NCBI RefSeq assembly: GCF_900112315.1
Contig: NZ_FOLL01000017.1
Coordinates: forward strand, 37,389-101,388
Length of the DNA: 64,000 nucleotides
Origin: Parapedobacter composti
GTDB lineage: Bacteria; Bacteroidota; Bacteroidia; Sphingobacteriales; Sphingobacteriaceae
Reading direction: 5' to 3'
Made by a program: the position numbers and the translations under genes. Under the pieces are notes generated by a model. It was not told where the DNA came from. It worked only from the letters and a program-made list of their open reading frames with translations, and made no database searches. Below, one piece after another: positions 1-8,238 of the stretch (positions are counted from its first letter, which is position 1; every line of letters begins with the position of its first letter).

Positions 1-1
1 A

Positions 2-409
2 TATAACTATTGCGGCCAATCATGGAAGACACAGGAATTGGTAAGGAAGTATACAAGGAGTAACTATTTGAATGCACCCAACGGAATTTTTGGCAATGAC
101 GATTGCGGACAGATGTCAGCATGGTACATTTTCAGTACAATGGGATTCTATCCGGTTACTCCAGCCTCAGGGAAGTATGCCATCGGAGCCCCACAATTTC
201 CTGAAATGACCATGCGGTACCGTGTAAATGGAGAAAACAGAAGTCTCCGGATTATAGCTGAAAATCTTTCGGATGCAAACCTGTATGTACAAGAAGTCAA
301 GCTCGACGGCAAGTTGATAGAAACCCCATTCCTTGACCATCAGGAACTTATACAGGCCAAGGAACTAAAATTCACCATGGGAAACAAACCAAAACATAAT
401 TGGAACTAA
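2..409 (+). CDS. GH92 alpha-mannosidase, C-terminal part (5' end outside window)
   Basis: The reading frame is open to the first base of the window, so this is the last ~135 residues of a longer secreted enzyme; an internal TTG at 38 is not a real start. It carries the C-terminal GH92 signature GNDDCGQMSAWY followed by FSTMGFYPVTPASGKYAIG, the same motif as in the two complete GH92 genes at 20.3-25.0 kb. GH92 enzymes are Ca2+-dependent inverting exo-alpha-mannosidases acting on mannan or N-glycans, usually in the periplasm or on the surface. The Asp pair in the NDD motif is part of the catalytic base region of the family. It lies 1 bp upstream of the next gene, so it is the preceding member of the mannose operon that follows. 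The family call is firm. Substrate linkage cannot be judged from this fragment. Confidence 0.93.
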   Translation, partial: YNYCGQSWKTQELVRKYTRSNYLNAPNGIFGNDDCGQMSAWYIFSTMGFYPVTPASGKYAIGAPQFPEMTMRYRVNGENRSLRIIAENLSDANLYVQEVKLDGKLIETPFLDHQELIQAKELKFTMGNKPKHNWN

Positions 410-410
410 T

Positions 411-1973
411 ATGAAAGCGAGAAAACTACATGGCCTGGCGGTGATTGCCTTTTTATGCAGCCTGAAGATCGGTTCGCCGGCGGCAAAAGACACCGTAAAT
501 GATAAATTGACGATAAGCAGGAAAGCACTATTTGACAAAATAAAAGGGGGGTGGGCAGGCCAGACCATCGGCGTATCGTTTGGAAGCTATACCGAATTCA
601 AATACAACGGTACGTTCATCCAAGACTATCAAACGATACCGTGGAGTGACGGCCAAATGAAGAAGCTGATGGATGATTGGCCCGATTTGTTTGACGATAT
701 TTATATGGATCTGACATTCGTTGACGTAATAGAACGATTGGGTGTCAATGCGCCAGTCGACTCCTTTGCCAGTGCGTTTGCGCATGCCGGCTACGGTTTA
801 TGGCATGCCAATCAGGCCGCTAGATACAACATTTTAAACGGTATCGCTGCACCAGCATCCGGACATTGGCTTAATAATCCGCATGCCGATGATATCGACT
901 ATCAGATTGAAGCAGATTTCGCTGGCCTCATGAACCCCGGTATGCCGAATTCGGCGTCGGCTATCAGTGACAAGGTGGGGCACATCATGACATATGGAGA
1001 CGGGTGGTATGGTGGGGTGTTTATCGGGGCCATGTATTCATTGGCGTTTATACATGACGATATCGAAAAGGTGATTAACGAGGCATTACGTACGGTTCCT
1101 GAGCAAAGTACGTTTCACCAATGTATCGCGGATGTCATCCGTTGGCATAAAAAATATCCCCGCGATTGGAAACGAACATGGTTTGAGATTCAACAGAAAT
1201 GGACGGAAGAGGTGGGATGCCCTGAAGGTGTTTTTTCGCCGCTTAACATAGACGCGAAGGTAAACGCAGCGTATGTAGTAGCAGGACTGCTGTATGGGCG
1301 CGGTGACTTTGCGTTAACAATGGAGATTGCTACCCGTATGGGGCAGGATTCCGATTGCAACCCATCTTCCGCTGCAGGTATTTTAGGAACCATCGTAGGT
1401 TATGATGGCATTCCGGATTACTGGAAGAAAGGCCTGGAGAATATCGAAGACGTTGTCTTCAAGTATACACAGATGTCGCTAAACACGGTTTATCAAACGA
1501 GTTATCAGCATGCATTGAAAATGATTGCACAAGAGGGGGGCTCAGTGGGAGAAGATGTGGTCGTGATCAAAAAGCAGGTGCCGCAGGCCGTAAGGTATGA
1601 AAAGAGCTTTGAGGGGGTATTCCCGATATCAAAAACGGAGGTGCATCAAAACATCAACAACGAACTGTCATTTGAGTTCGAGGGCACTGGCTTCGTCTTA
1701 AGAGGGTCGGCCAATAAAAACAGTGGCCAGCGTGAAGAACATGTCTTTGTAGCAGAATGTTACATCAATGGAGCAAAAGTAGAGGAAGCGAAATTGCCGA
1801 CAGAATTCCGCACAAGAAGGTATGAACTTTTTTGGAAATACCAGTTACCTAAAGGCAAACATCGGGTAAAAATTGTCGTTAGAAATCCTAGCCCCGGTCA
1901 TCATGTAAGGGCGTGGGATTATATTGTGTATAGCGACGAACCTGCTAACGGAATACATGAACATTTGCAATGA
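411..1973 (+). CDS. Secreted ADP-ribosylglycohydrolase-family protein
   Basis: The 520-residue protein has a signal peptide (basic start, then hydrophobic LHGLAVIAFLCSLKIGSPA). The ADP-ribosylglycohydrolase (DraG/ARH) fold follows: GGWAGQTIGVSFGS near residue 46, an acidic YMDLTF segment near 100 where DraG has its first metal-binding Asp cluster, and GQDSDCNPSSAAGILG near 315, matching the second metal cluster (normally GxDTDT). A ~120-residue C-terminal beta-rich extension follows (from ~390). DraG proteins remove ADP-ribose, but secreted members embedded in Bacteroidota sugar operons probably cleave other N- or O-glycosidic bonds; that role is inference. It starts 1 bp after the GH92 stop and is clearly co-transcribed with it. 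The DDT-like motif is altered, so the canonical reaction should not be assumed. Confidence 0.82.
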   Translation: MKARKLHGLAVIAFLCSLKIGSPAAKDTVNDKLTISRKALFDKIKGGWAGQTIGVSFGSYTEFKYNGTFIQDYQTIPWSDGQMKKLMDDWPDLFDDIYMDLTFVDVIERLGVNAPVDSFASAFAHAGYGLWHANQAARYNILNGIAAPASGHWLNNPHADDIDYQIEADFAGLMNPGMPNSASAISDKVGHIMTYGDGWYGGVFIGAMYSLAFIHDDIEKVINEALRTVPEQSTFHQCIADVIRWHKKYPRDWKRTWFEIQQKWTEEVGCPEGVFSPLNIDAKVNAAYVVAGLLYGRGDFALTMEIATRMGQDSDCNPSSAAGILGTIVGYDGIPDYWKKGLENIEDVVFKYTQMSLNTVYQTSYQHALKMIAQEGGSVGEDVVVIKKQVPQAVRYEKSFEGVFPISKTEVHQNINNELSFEFEGTGFVLRGSANKNSGQREEHVFVAECYINGAKVEEAKLPTEFRTRRYELFWKYQLPKGKHRVKIVVRNPSPGHHVRAWDYIVYSDEPANGIHEHLQ

Positions 1974-2026
1974 GCAACGAGCTACGGCCGCCGCTGGCTT
2001 GCAGCCGATCTGAAATAGCTGGCGTT

Positions 2027-2040
2027 CTTGTATATACAAG
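2027..2040. promoter_or_regulatory. Perfect 14-bp palindrome, candidate sugar-regulator operator
   Basis: CTTGTATATACAAG is a perfect inverted repeat in the 93-bp gap between the ADP-ribosylglycohydrolase gene and the aldolase gene. A TATATTTG box (TAnnTTTG type) follows at 2055-2062. The form resembles operators of GntR/AraR-type sugar repressors (TTGTAnnTACAA). No cognate regulator gene is visible nearby. Confidence 0.45.
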
Positions 2041-2054
2041 TTGATTGAAATGTT

Positions 2055-2062
2055 TATATTTG
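2055..2062 (+). promoter_or_regulatory. Candidate Bacteroidota -7 box before the aldolase gene
   Basis: TATATTTG matches the TAnnTTTG consensus of the Bacteroidota primary sigma factor. A clear -33 TTTG is not present; a TTG at 2028-2030 inside the palindrome is 24 bp upstream. The start codon lies only 4 bp downstream, so any transcript from here would be nearly leaderless. It would give the four downstream genes an internal promoter separate from GH92. Confidence 0.3.
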
Positions 2063-2066
2063 TTGC

Positions 2067-2897
2067 ATGAAAGCGTATAGATTAAACCGATTATTCAACA
2101 GTCGCTCAGGTAACTGCTTCGATGTAGCCATTGATCACGGATTCTTTAATGAATATCCGTTTTTACAGGGAATAGAAGATATAAAAAAGGCGGTTGGTGT
2201 GTTGGTAGAGGCCGCTCCAGACGCGATACAACTTACGGTGGGCCAGGCGCATTATCTCCAATCGATTCGCGGTCGGCAAAAACCATCGCTCGTGCTTCGC
2301 ACGGATGTGGCCAATGTATACGGCAAGCAGTTGCCACGTACATTGTTCAGCCGGATGATCGAAAATCCGTTGGAGCAGGCCATTCGCCTGGACGCGGTCT
2401 GTGTAGTGGTCAACCTGTTCAGCATTCCTGACGAACCGGAGGTAACCGACCAGTGCATTCAAAACATTCTGAAGATAAAGCCAGAAACTGAACGATACGG
2501 TATCCCATTGATGGTGGAACCACTGGTGTTCCGGCCGAATAGTCAAGCAGGGGGATATATGGTGAATGGCGACCCCGAAAAAATCATCCCGTTGGTACGT
2601 CAGGGTGTGGAACTGGGCGCTGATATCATCAAGGCAGACCCTACGGACAACGTAGAGGACTATGGTCGAGTGGTAGAGACGGCAGGAGACGTCCCGGTAT
2701 TGGTACGTGGTGGTGGCAAGGCAACCGACGAAGAGATTCTACAACGTACCTATGGCTTGATGCAACAGGGAGTAAGAGGCATCGTCTATGGACGGAATGT
2801 TATACAGCATTCGAATCCGAGCGGAATGACGCGGGCGTTGATGGCTATTGTACATGAAGCGGCAAAGCCAGAAGAAGTTATAGAATTATTGAAGTAA
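2067..2897 (+). CDS. Class I aldolase, DhnA/FbaB/LsrF-type
   Basis: The 276-residue cytoplasmic TIM-barrel protein is of the DeoC/FbaB/LacD superfamily. The N-terminal FDVAIDHGFF matches the DhnA motif. GADIIKADPT places the Schiff-base Lys at K189, and VLVRGGGKATDEE with RGIVYGRNV form the phosphate-binding strands 7 and 8. The family cleaves ketose 1-phosphates or 1,6-bisphosphates (fructose-bisphosphate, tagatose-bisphosphate) or related phospho-ketoses. The neighbouring isomerase and PfkB kinase make a phosphorylated ketose the likely substrate, yielding DHAP plus an aldehyde. It ends 7 bp before the dehydrogenase gene. Family and catalytic Lys are visible. Substrate is inferred. Confidence 0.8.
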   Translation: MKAYRLNRLFNSRSGNCFDVAIDHGFFNEYPFLQGIEDIKKAVGVLVEAAPDAIQLTVGQAHYLQSIRGRQKPSLVLRTDVANVYGKQLPRTLFSRMIENPLEQAIRLDAVCVVVNLFSIPDEPEVTDQCIQNILKIKPETERYGIPLMVEPLVFRPNSQAGGYMVNGDPEKIIPLVRQGVELGADIIKADPTDNVEDYGRVVETAGDVPVLVRGGGKATDEEILQRTYGLMQQGVRGIVYGRNVIQHSNPSGMTRALMAIVHEAAKPEEVIELLK

Positions 2898-2904
2898 AGC
2901 AACA

Positions 2905-4050
2905 ATGAAAACAGTGAGGATAGGCATCATCGGCGGCGGGCTGATGGGGCGTGAGGCGGCCAGTGCGTTCGGGCGGTGGTTCGTATTGAAAGATTTCCCC
3001 GTGCGCGTACAACTGACGGCGGTGTGCGACTTGAATGAGCAGGTGTTGGAATGGTATAAGCAGATTGACAGTGTCAATTTGCTGACGACGGACTACCGCC
3101 AACTGATCAGCAGTGAACAAGTAGATGTGGTGTATATAGCTGTGCCACATAACCTGCACCGTGAGTTGTATATAGACATCCTTCGTGCCGGAAAGGATCT
3201 GCTTGGAGAAAAGCCGTTCGGCATTGATTTGGAGGCGTCCGAAATGATCGCTGCGGAAGCTGCAAGACTAGGTAGGTTCGTGCGATGTAGTTCCGAGATG
3301 CCCTTTCTGCCTGGGCCTCAGCGGGCCATCGCTGAGGTGTTGTCCGGAAAACTGGGTCGGATATTTGAGATTCGCGCGGGCTTCTTGCACGCGAGCGACA
3401 TGAACGCTCAAAAGCCAATCAATTGGAAACGGCAGTCTAAGTATTGCGGTGAAATCGGCGTAATGGGTGATCTGGGTATGCATGCACTACACGTGCCACT
3501 GCGGTTGGGTTGGAAACCAACTAAAGTGTTTGCCCAGTTGCAGAAAATCATCACCGAGCGGCCCGATGGCAGGGGCGGTATCGCTACTTGCGACACCTGG
3601 AATAATGCCATATTGAGTACCCAGGTGGATATCGACGGCGAGCAGGTGCCCATGTTGCTGGAAATGAAACGGCTAGCACCTGGAGAGACCAATACTTGGT
3701 ATATCGAGATTTATGGCACGGAAGGCGGTGTGAAGTATAGCACCAAAGATACAAAGACTTTTTGGCAGTTTACCAATGAGGCCGAGCAATGGTGGAAACG
3801 CACCGATCTCGGATTTCAAATGCCATTCGAAACCATCACCGGAGGAATCTTTGAGGCCGGTTTTCCGGATTGTTTTATGCAGATGTTTGCAGCGTACGTA
3901 GCCGAACGGGAAGGAATGCTGCAGGGAAAATTTGGATGTGCAACGCCCGAAGAGGCGGTTACCAGCCACCGCGTATTCCAGGCCGCGCTGCTTTCGCAGC
4001 AAACAGGTAAATTTGTGGATGTTTATTTTCCTGCAGCAGTAGCCGTATGA
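2905..4050 (+). CDS. Gfo/Idh/MocA-family NAD(P)-dependent oxidoreductase
   Basis: The 381-residue cytoplasmic protein has an N-terminal Rossmann fold (IGIIGGGLMGREAA, residues 6-20). The GEKPFGIDLE motif contains the conserved EKP (102-104) whose Lys binds substrate and nicotinamide. A C-terminal alpha/beta domain includes EIYGTEGGVKYS. Members oxidise or epimerise sugars, inositols or sugar lactones with NAD(P). There is no signal peptide, in contrast to the secreted GH109-like members often found in glycan loci. Its stop overlaps the isomerase start by 4 bp (ATGA), showing translational coupling. The exact sugar substrate cannot be read from sequence; in this operon it may process a product that does not fit the main isomerase/kinase route. 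Confidence 0.85.
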   Translation: MKTVRIGIIGGGLMGREAASAFGRWFVLKDFPVRVQLTAVCDLNEQVLEWYKQIDSVNLLTTDYRQLISSEQVDVVYIAVPHNLHRELYIDILRAGKDLLGEKPFGIDLEASEMIAAEAARLGRFVRCSSEMPFLPGPQRAIAEVLSGKLGRIFEIRAGFLHASDMNAQKPINWKRQSKYCGEIGVMGDLGMHALHVPLRLGWKPTKVFAQLQKIITERPDGRGGIATCDTWNNAILSTQVDIDGEQVPMLLEMKRLAPGETNTWYIEIYGTEGGVKYSTKDTKTFWQFTNEAEQWWKRTDLGFQMPFETITGGIFEAGFPDCFMQMFAAYVAEREGMLQGKFGCATPEEAVTSHRVFQAALLSQQTGKFVDVYFPAAVAV

Positions 4051-4613
4051 AGCGATCTGAAATAAACTATGCTATACGCTCGGCACTTACTTTTTTTGAA
4101 AGGAACGGCTGGACGTTGCCACCCCATCCGGCTTGGGATGTTACGGATTTCGGACTAGGCATTTTTCACAGACAGGGATTGGTGCTGGTAAACCTTGCCG
4201 TTGAACCGGAATATTGCGAGAAGCTGATGTACGCATGGCGGGATCAGACCACCCCTGCACACTACCATAAACTGAAAAAAGAAGATATTATTTGTAGAGC
4301 GGGTGAACTCGCGGTTACCCTATGGGGCGAAGATCCTGGCGCCATCCAGCAAGAGTACATCAGCGTCAAGATCAATGGTAAGCATCAACCGGTTAAAAAC
4401 GGGGAACCGGTTGTGCTAAAAGCCGGCGAACGGATTACTATCAGTCCGCTTTTGTGGCATGCATTCCATCCCATATCACCCGAATGCATCATCGGAGAGG
4501 TTTCCACAGCCAATGATGACATGAATGACAATTTTTTCTGGAATAGCGAAATCGGACGATTTCCGGAAATCGAGGAAGACGAACCACCGTTGGTAAAGCT
4601 GCTGAGTGAGTGA
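4047..4613 (+). CDS. D-lyxose/D-mannose ketol-isomerase (cupin)
   Basis: The 188-residue single-domain cupin matches the D-lyxose isomerase family (PF07385 type, EC 5.3.1.15). Metal ligands can be read as H72 and H74 (TPAHYHKLKKED), E79 and H138 (LLWHAFHP), and the characteristic NGWTLPPHPAWDVTDFGLG N-terminus is present. These Mn2+-dependent enzymes interconvert D-lyxose/D-xylulose and D-mannose/D-fructose. Downstream of a GH92 mannosidase the second activity is attractive: it would turn released mannose directly into fructose without prior phosphorylation. The start overlaps the dehydrogenase stop by 4 bp, and the PfkB gene follows 4 bp after. The family call is strong. Preference for mannose over lyxose is inferred from context. 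Confidence 0.88.
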   Translation: MKRSEINYAIRSALTFFERNGWTLPPHPAWDVTDFGLGIFHRQGLVLVNLAVEPEYCEKLMYAWRDQTTPAHYHKLKKEDIICRAGELAVTLWGEDPGAIQQEYISVKINGKHQPVKNGEPVVLKAGERITISPLLWHAFHPISPECIIGEVSTANDDMNDNFFWNSEIGRFPEIEEDEPPLVKLLSE

Positions 4614-4617
4614 GTAT

Positions 4618-5682
4618 ATGTCAACTAAGTTAGAAAGGCGAGCGGGTCTGCTTGTAGCAGGTAATTGGATATTGGATCAGGTGAAGCTGATCGACAAGTT
4701 TCCCAGTGAGCAGTCGCTCGCAAATATTCTCCATGAATATACAAGTAACGGTGGCTCTGCATATAATATTCTGATGGATCTTGTGCAATTGAAAGCACCG
4801 TTCTCTTTGGAGGCAATCGGATTGGTAGGTGACGACCTCAACGGGATGCGGATTATCGACCATTGCCGCGAGGCAGGTATCAATGTACGCCAGTTGCAGA
4901 TGACGCCCCGTGCGGCCACTTCCTATACCATTGTAACTTCAGTAAAGGAGACAGGTAAACGCACTTTCTTCCACCAACGCGGCGCAAACTCCCTGCTGGA
5001 TATGGAACATTTCGATTTCAATGTTTCAAAAGCCAAGATTTTCCATTTAGGATACCTGCTATTGCTGGACCGGCTGGATGAAGTTCAAAGTAATGGCAAG
5101 ACAGGGGCGTCAATAGTATTGGAGCGTGCGAAAAACGAAGGTTTTATGACATCGGTGGATCTAGTCAGTGAGGATTCTGACCGTTTCCGGAGCATTATTC
5201 CCTATTCATTGCCTTACGTAGACTTGCTTTTTCTGAACGAATACGAAGCGAGCCGATTATCAGGTGTCGATCTGATGGATTTGGCCAATCAAGAGGAGAT
5301 GCATAAGCGATGCGATGTCGCTTTTAATTCGATTTTCAGCCTTGGAGTCAACGAGTGGATCGTCATTCATTATCCCGGTGGAGTATGGGCCGCGCACCGT
5401 GACGGCAGCAGGTTGTTTCAGCCCAGTCTATTACTTCCCCAAGAGAGGGTCGTCGGAGCCAACGGCGCCGGCGATGCGCTGGCTGCTGGTGTGCTTTTGG
5501 GCGTGCATGAAGGGTGGAGTATGAAAAAGTGCCTTAATCTTGGAGTATGTGCCGCAGCATCAAGCCTTTCACATGTTACCTGTTCAGATGGCGTACTGCC
5601 CCATCCAGATTGTTGGGCATTAGCGGATAAGTTCGGTTATCAGACCGTTAGCCATAGTTTGACTTCCCTATGGGATGGGTAG
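4618..5682 (+). CDS. PfkB-family sugar kinase
   Basis: The protein is a cytoplasmic kinase of the ribokinase/PfkB superfamily. The N-terminal VAGNWILDQVKLIDKFP and the glycine pair in TSNGGSAYNIL match PfkB signature 1. Signature 2 is VVGANGAGDALAAGVLLG, with catalytic Asp D286. I chose the ATG at 4618 (354 residues); a GTG in the same frame at 4606 would overlap the isomerase stop. The product probably phosphorylates the ketose made by the isomerase, feeding the class I aldolase: fructose to fructose 1-phosphate or 6-phosphate, or xylulose to its phosphate. It is the last gene of the operon, and the next gene is on the other strand. Substrate is inferred. Confidence 0.85.
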   Translation: MSTKLERRAGLLVAGNWILDQVKLIDKFPSEQSLANILHEYTSNGGSAYNILMDLVQLKAPFSLEAIGLVGDDLNGMRIIDHCREAGINVRQLQMTPRAATSYTIVTSVKETGKRTFFHQRGANSLLDMEHFDFNVSKAKIFHLGYLLLLDRLDEVQSNGKTGASIVLERAKNEGFMTSVDLVSEDSDRFRSIIPYSLPYVDLLFLNEYEASRLSGVDLMDLANQEEMHKRCDVAFNSIFSLGVNEWIVIHYPGGVWAAHRDGSRLFQPSLLLPQERVVGANGAGDALAAGVLLGVHEGWSMKKCLNLGVCAAASSLSHVTCSDGVLPHPDCWALADKFGYQTVSHSLTSLWDG

Positions 5683-5764
5683 TAAGCCTTATCCCGTTGC
5701 GGCGGATTCTTGTATCTTTCAATTCAGTAATCCCTCTATATCCGTTAGTTCTCTGGGAATTCCT

Positions 5765-6367
5765 TCACGGTTTTGATCGGCCATTTCCATGGCTCTTTTC
5801 TACAAGCTCTTTTCTGATACGGCTTAACGATTGTGGTGTAATCTTCAGATACGAAGCAATGTAATGTTGCGGTACTTGTTGTGCCAATGTGGGATAACGT
5901 TTTACAAATTCAAGATACTTTGTTTTAGCGTCCCCGAAATTTAAAAAGTCGTTGTCTTTGATTTTGTTCAGCAAGGCAGCTTCGGTAACGCTTTTGATGA
6001 AAATGTATAAGTTGGGGATTTCATCGCTTAGTTTTTCAATAGCTGATTTATGAATGGTATAAAGTACCGAATTGACTATTGCCTGAAAAGAGTCTGTTGC
6101 AGGTTTGGCTGTATAATAACTTTCCAAATCCACAAAAAACTGATTTTTCCTGATAAAATATTTGGTTACGTCATTTCCATTGTCGTCTACTGCGTACACT
6201 CTTAAAATCCCACTTTCCACAAATGCAATTTCATTAGCTATTTTATGAAATTCCTGAAAGTGTTCGCCTGCCTTTAAGCTTCTGTTTTTGTAATGCGAAG
6301 CAACATAGTCAATATCCTGTTTGGAAAGGATACCGCCAAATTCCAATGCTGATTTTAATTTTTCCAT
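5765..6367 (-). CDS. Crp/Fnr-family transcriptional regulator
   Basis: The 200-residue protein has an N-terminal cyclic-nucleotide-binding-like beta-barrel (LKAGEHFQEFHKIANEIAFV, residues ~30-50; ESGILRVYAVDDNG ~51-65). A dimerisation helix and a C-terminal helix-turn-helix follow (QVPQHYIASYLKITPQSLSR near 165-183). This is the common Bacteroidota type that lacks a canonical cAMP-binding arginine motif and may sense another signal. It begins immediately after the stop of the SDR gene at 6368-7393 and is transcribed with it. Together with the DUF2269-like membrane gene it forms a three-gene operon of AT-rich genes. An autoregulatory or stress role is likely but not shown by the sequence. Confidence 0.88.
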   Translation of the reverse strand: MEKLKSALEFGGILSKQDIDYVASHYKNRSLKAGEHFQEFHKIANEIAFVESGILRVYAVDDNGNDVTKYFIRKNQFFVDLESYYTAKPATDSFQAIVNSVLYTIHKSAIEKLSDEIPNLYIFIKSVTEAALLNKIKDNDFLNFGDAKTKYLEFVKRYPTLAQQVPQHYIASYLKITPQSLSRIRKELVEKSHGNGRSKP

Positions 6368-7393
6368 TTACTTCACGATTCCGTTTTCAAAGACACTTTT
6401 TGCACATGCGATTACCGCTTCCTGCGGCGAAATAGGTTGCCAAAACAAGTCCCTTCGCGCTTTGGTATTTTCGGTTAGCCTTTTCACGCCCAATTCAAGC
6501 AAGATGGGTTTCAATGACGGTTCAAAGATAGAAAATAATCGAGTGGCAAAATTGGGCAACTCTTTGGTTGGTATTTTTCTGTGAGGATATTCTTGTTTCA
6601 ATATTTGGGCGATTTCTTTAAAAGTCATGTATCCTGCGGAAGCAATGTATCGGTTGCCTGCGGCCTGAGGCAGTTCCATTGCTTTAATCAGTAAGTCGGC
6701 AACGGAACGAACGTCCACGATGTCAAATCCGATCTTTGGCAATGCGGGTGAACTGCCGTCTAAAATTTTAATAACCGTATTAGCAGATGTACCAAAATCT
6801 TTTTCTAAAACAGTTCCTAAAATAGCGCCGGGTAATACTGTTGTCAACTGCAAATTGGAATTGTCTCGCTTCATAAATTCCCACGCAGCTTTTTCGGCAA
6901 TAACCTTGCTTCTAAAATACGGAGTAGTATCGTTCTTATTAGTTTCGTCTGTCCAGTCGTTTTCATTAAAAACATTGTTTAGTTCGGTTTTAGTTTTTCC
7001 GTAAACAGCAGCTGCAATGGAAGATACCATAACTACACGCTTTACATTATTGGCACTTGCCGCTCTCAGTATGTTTAACGTTCCCTGTTTCGCAGGGATA
7101 ATCAAATCGTTTTCGTCTTTGGGCAATTCTCTCGGAAATGGCGATGCAATGTGTTGTATATAATCAATGGTTTTGGTCAATTCAAACCAAACATTGCTAT
7201 TGTTCAGATCCGCTTCCGCAAAAGTCAGGTTATCGATGTTTTCGGTGTATTTTGCAATAATTTCCCGAATGGAGATTATTCTGTCTTTGCTCCGCACGGT
7301 TCCAACAACGTCATAGCCTTTATTCAACAGTTGAATAGCGGTATGCGAACCCAAAAAGCCTGTTACGCCTGTCAATAGAACTTTCTTTCTCAT
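6368..7393 (-). CDS. NAD(P)-dependent extended SDR (dihydroflavonol reductase-like)
   Basis: The 341-residue extended short-chain dehydrogenase has a Rossmann motif TGVTGFLGSH (G9-x2-G12-x2-G15), a VGTVRS segment that suggests NADPH use, an acidic FAEADLNN turn, an SSIAA active-site strand near 124-128 and the catalytic YFRSK (Y159, K163). It belongs to the NAD-dependent epimerase/dehydratase group near dihydroflavonol-4-reductases and aldehyde/ketone reductases. Such reductases often turn over small carbonyls. It sits between the upstream membrane gene (16-bp gap) and the downstream Crp/Fnr gene (no gap), so the three are probably one transcript. The substrate is unknown. Confidence 0.85.
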   Translation of the reverse strand: MRKKVLLTGVTGFLGSHTAIQLLNKGYDVVGTVRSKDRIISIREIIAKYTENIDNLTFAEADLNNSNVWFELTKTIDYIQHIASPFPRELPKDENDLIIPAKQGTLNILRAASANNVKRVVMVSSIAAAVYGKTKTELNNVFNENDWTDETNKNDTTPYFRSKVIAEKAAWEFMKRDNSNLQLTTVLPGAILGTVLEKDFGTSANTVIKILDGSSPALPKIGFDIVDVRSVADLLIKAMELPQAAGNRYIASAGYMTFKEIAQILKQEYPHRKIPTKELPNFATRLFSIFEPSLKPILLELGVKRLTENTKARRDLFWQPISPQEAVIACAKSVFENGIVK

Positions 7394-7409
7394 ATTGTCT
7401 GTAATTTTG

Positions 7410-7865
7410 TTATAGGGGAAATTTAATTGTTGTAAAAATCAATGACATTGCGGCTGTCAACAGTGCAATCAACCCCCAAAAATTCCACGAAGTATATGCC
7501 CTTTTGTAATCGCTTGAAAGGGTTGCTGAATTGTCAGCAACAAGTTGGGCAATTTTTTTCTGTAGTGGTGCAACTCTAAGTGTATAAACAATGCCCGAAA
7601 TGATGTATGCAGTTAATGCAAAGAGAAGCCAACGGTTTTCCAGTATAGGAAATTGATTGTAAACAAAACTTCCTGTTGCGGTAATGACGAACACGCACGG
7701 AAGCGTAAAAACCTTGTCGCCTTTTATGATTTCGGTAATGGCAAAGCGAATGGTTTCTTTGTTGCCTGTTTTCGAGGCTTTATGCAGCCAGCGGATCTCA
7801 GTAATAATGTTGCCTAAGAAAACAATCACGGCAAATAGGTGTAATAGAATAAGAATTTTGTCCAT
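7410..7865 (-). CDS. Four-helix integral membrane protein (DUF2269-like)
   Basis: The 151-residue protein has four hydrophobic segments: ILILLHLFAVIVFLGNIIT (residues 4-22), FTLPCVFVITATGSFVY (~53-69), WLLFALTAYIISGIVYTLRV (~79-98) and WGLIALLTAAMSLIFTTIKF (~130-149). There is no signal-peptidase motif. An early His in LHLFAVIVFLGN and a conserved TEIRW follow the pattern of DUF2269 proteins. The function of that family is unknown. It is the first gene of the putative operon with the SDR and Crp/Fnr genes. The gene is AT-rich compared with the sugar loci on either side, which suggests different ancestry. Confidence 0.6.
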   Translation of the reverse strand: MDKILILLHLFAVIVFLGNIITEIRWLHKASKTGNKETIRFAITEIIKGDKVFTLPCVFVITATGSFVYNQFPILENRWLLFALTAYIISGIVYTLRVAPLQKKIAQLVADNSATLSSDYKRAYTSWNFWGLIALLTAAMSLIFTTIKFPL

Positions 7866-8238
7866 TGTTTAATGCTTTTTTGCAAAGGACAAAAACATCG
7901 AGCGTATCGCAATTAACAATTGGTAAAAAATGAATTTTCTCTGTCCGTTGGCTATAAGTCTGAACAGTTGTCTGAAATAGTTTACTTTTACGCGGGGAAG
8001 TGACAAGCCTTGCCTCGCTGGTCCCGTTGAAAGCAAATTCATATACTGAAAAACCTGTAACTGTTTGCAATAAAAGCGCATCAGCTAAACCTCTTAAGGC
8101 TTCTCTTGCATTTTAAAATTCTAGCGATATCAGTAAATTTCGGCACTAAGAAAACGGATACTTGAATCGGTGCCAGATGGCATCCAATAGCCGTATTTCG
8201 TAGTATTTGCATAGGCCGTTTAAACAATAGGTATAGAC
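7866..8238. other. Intergenic divergent-promoter region, no gene seen
   Basis: These 373 bp separate a minus-strand operon from a plus-strand NTPase gene and should hold both promoters. Short open frames on the minus strand have no recognisable protein character. No clear TAnnTTTG box or hairpin was found. Confidence 0.4.
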
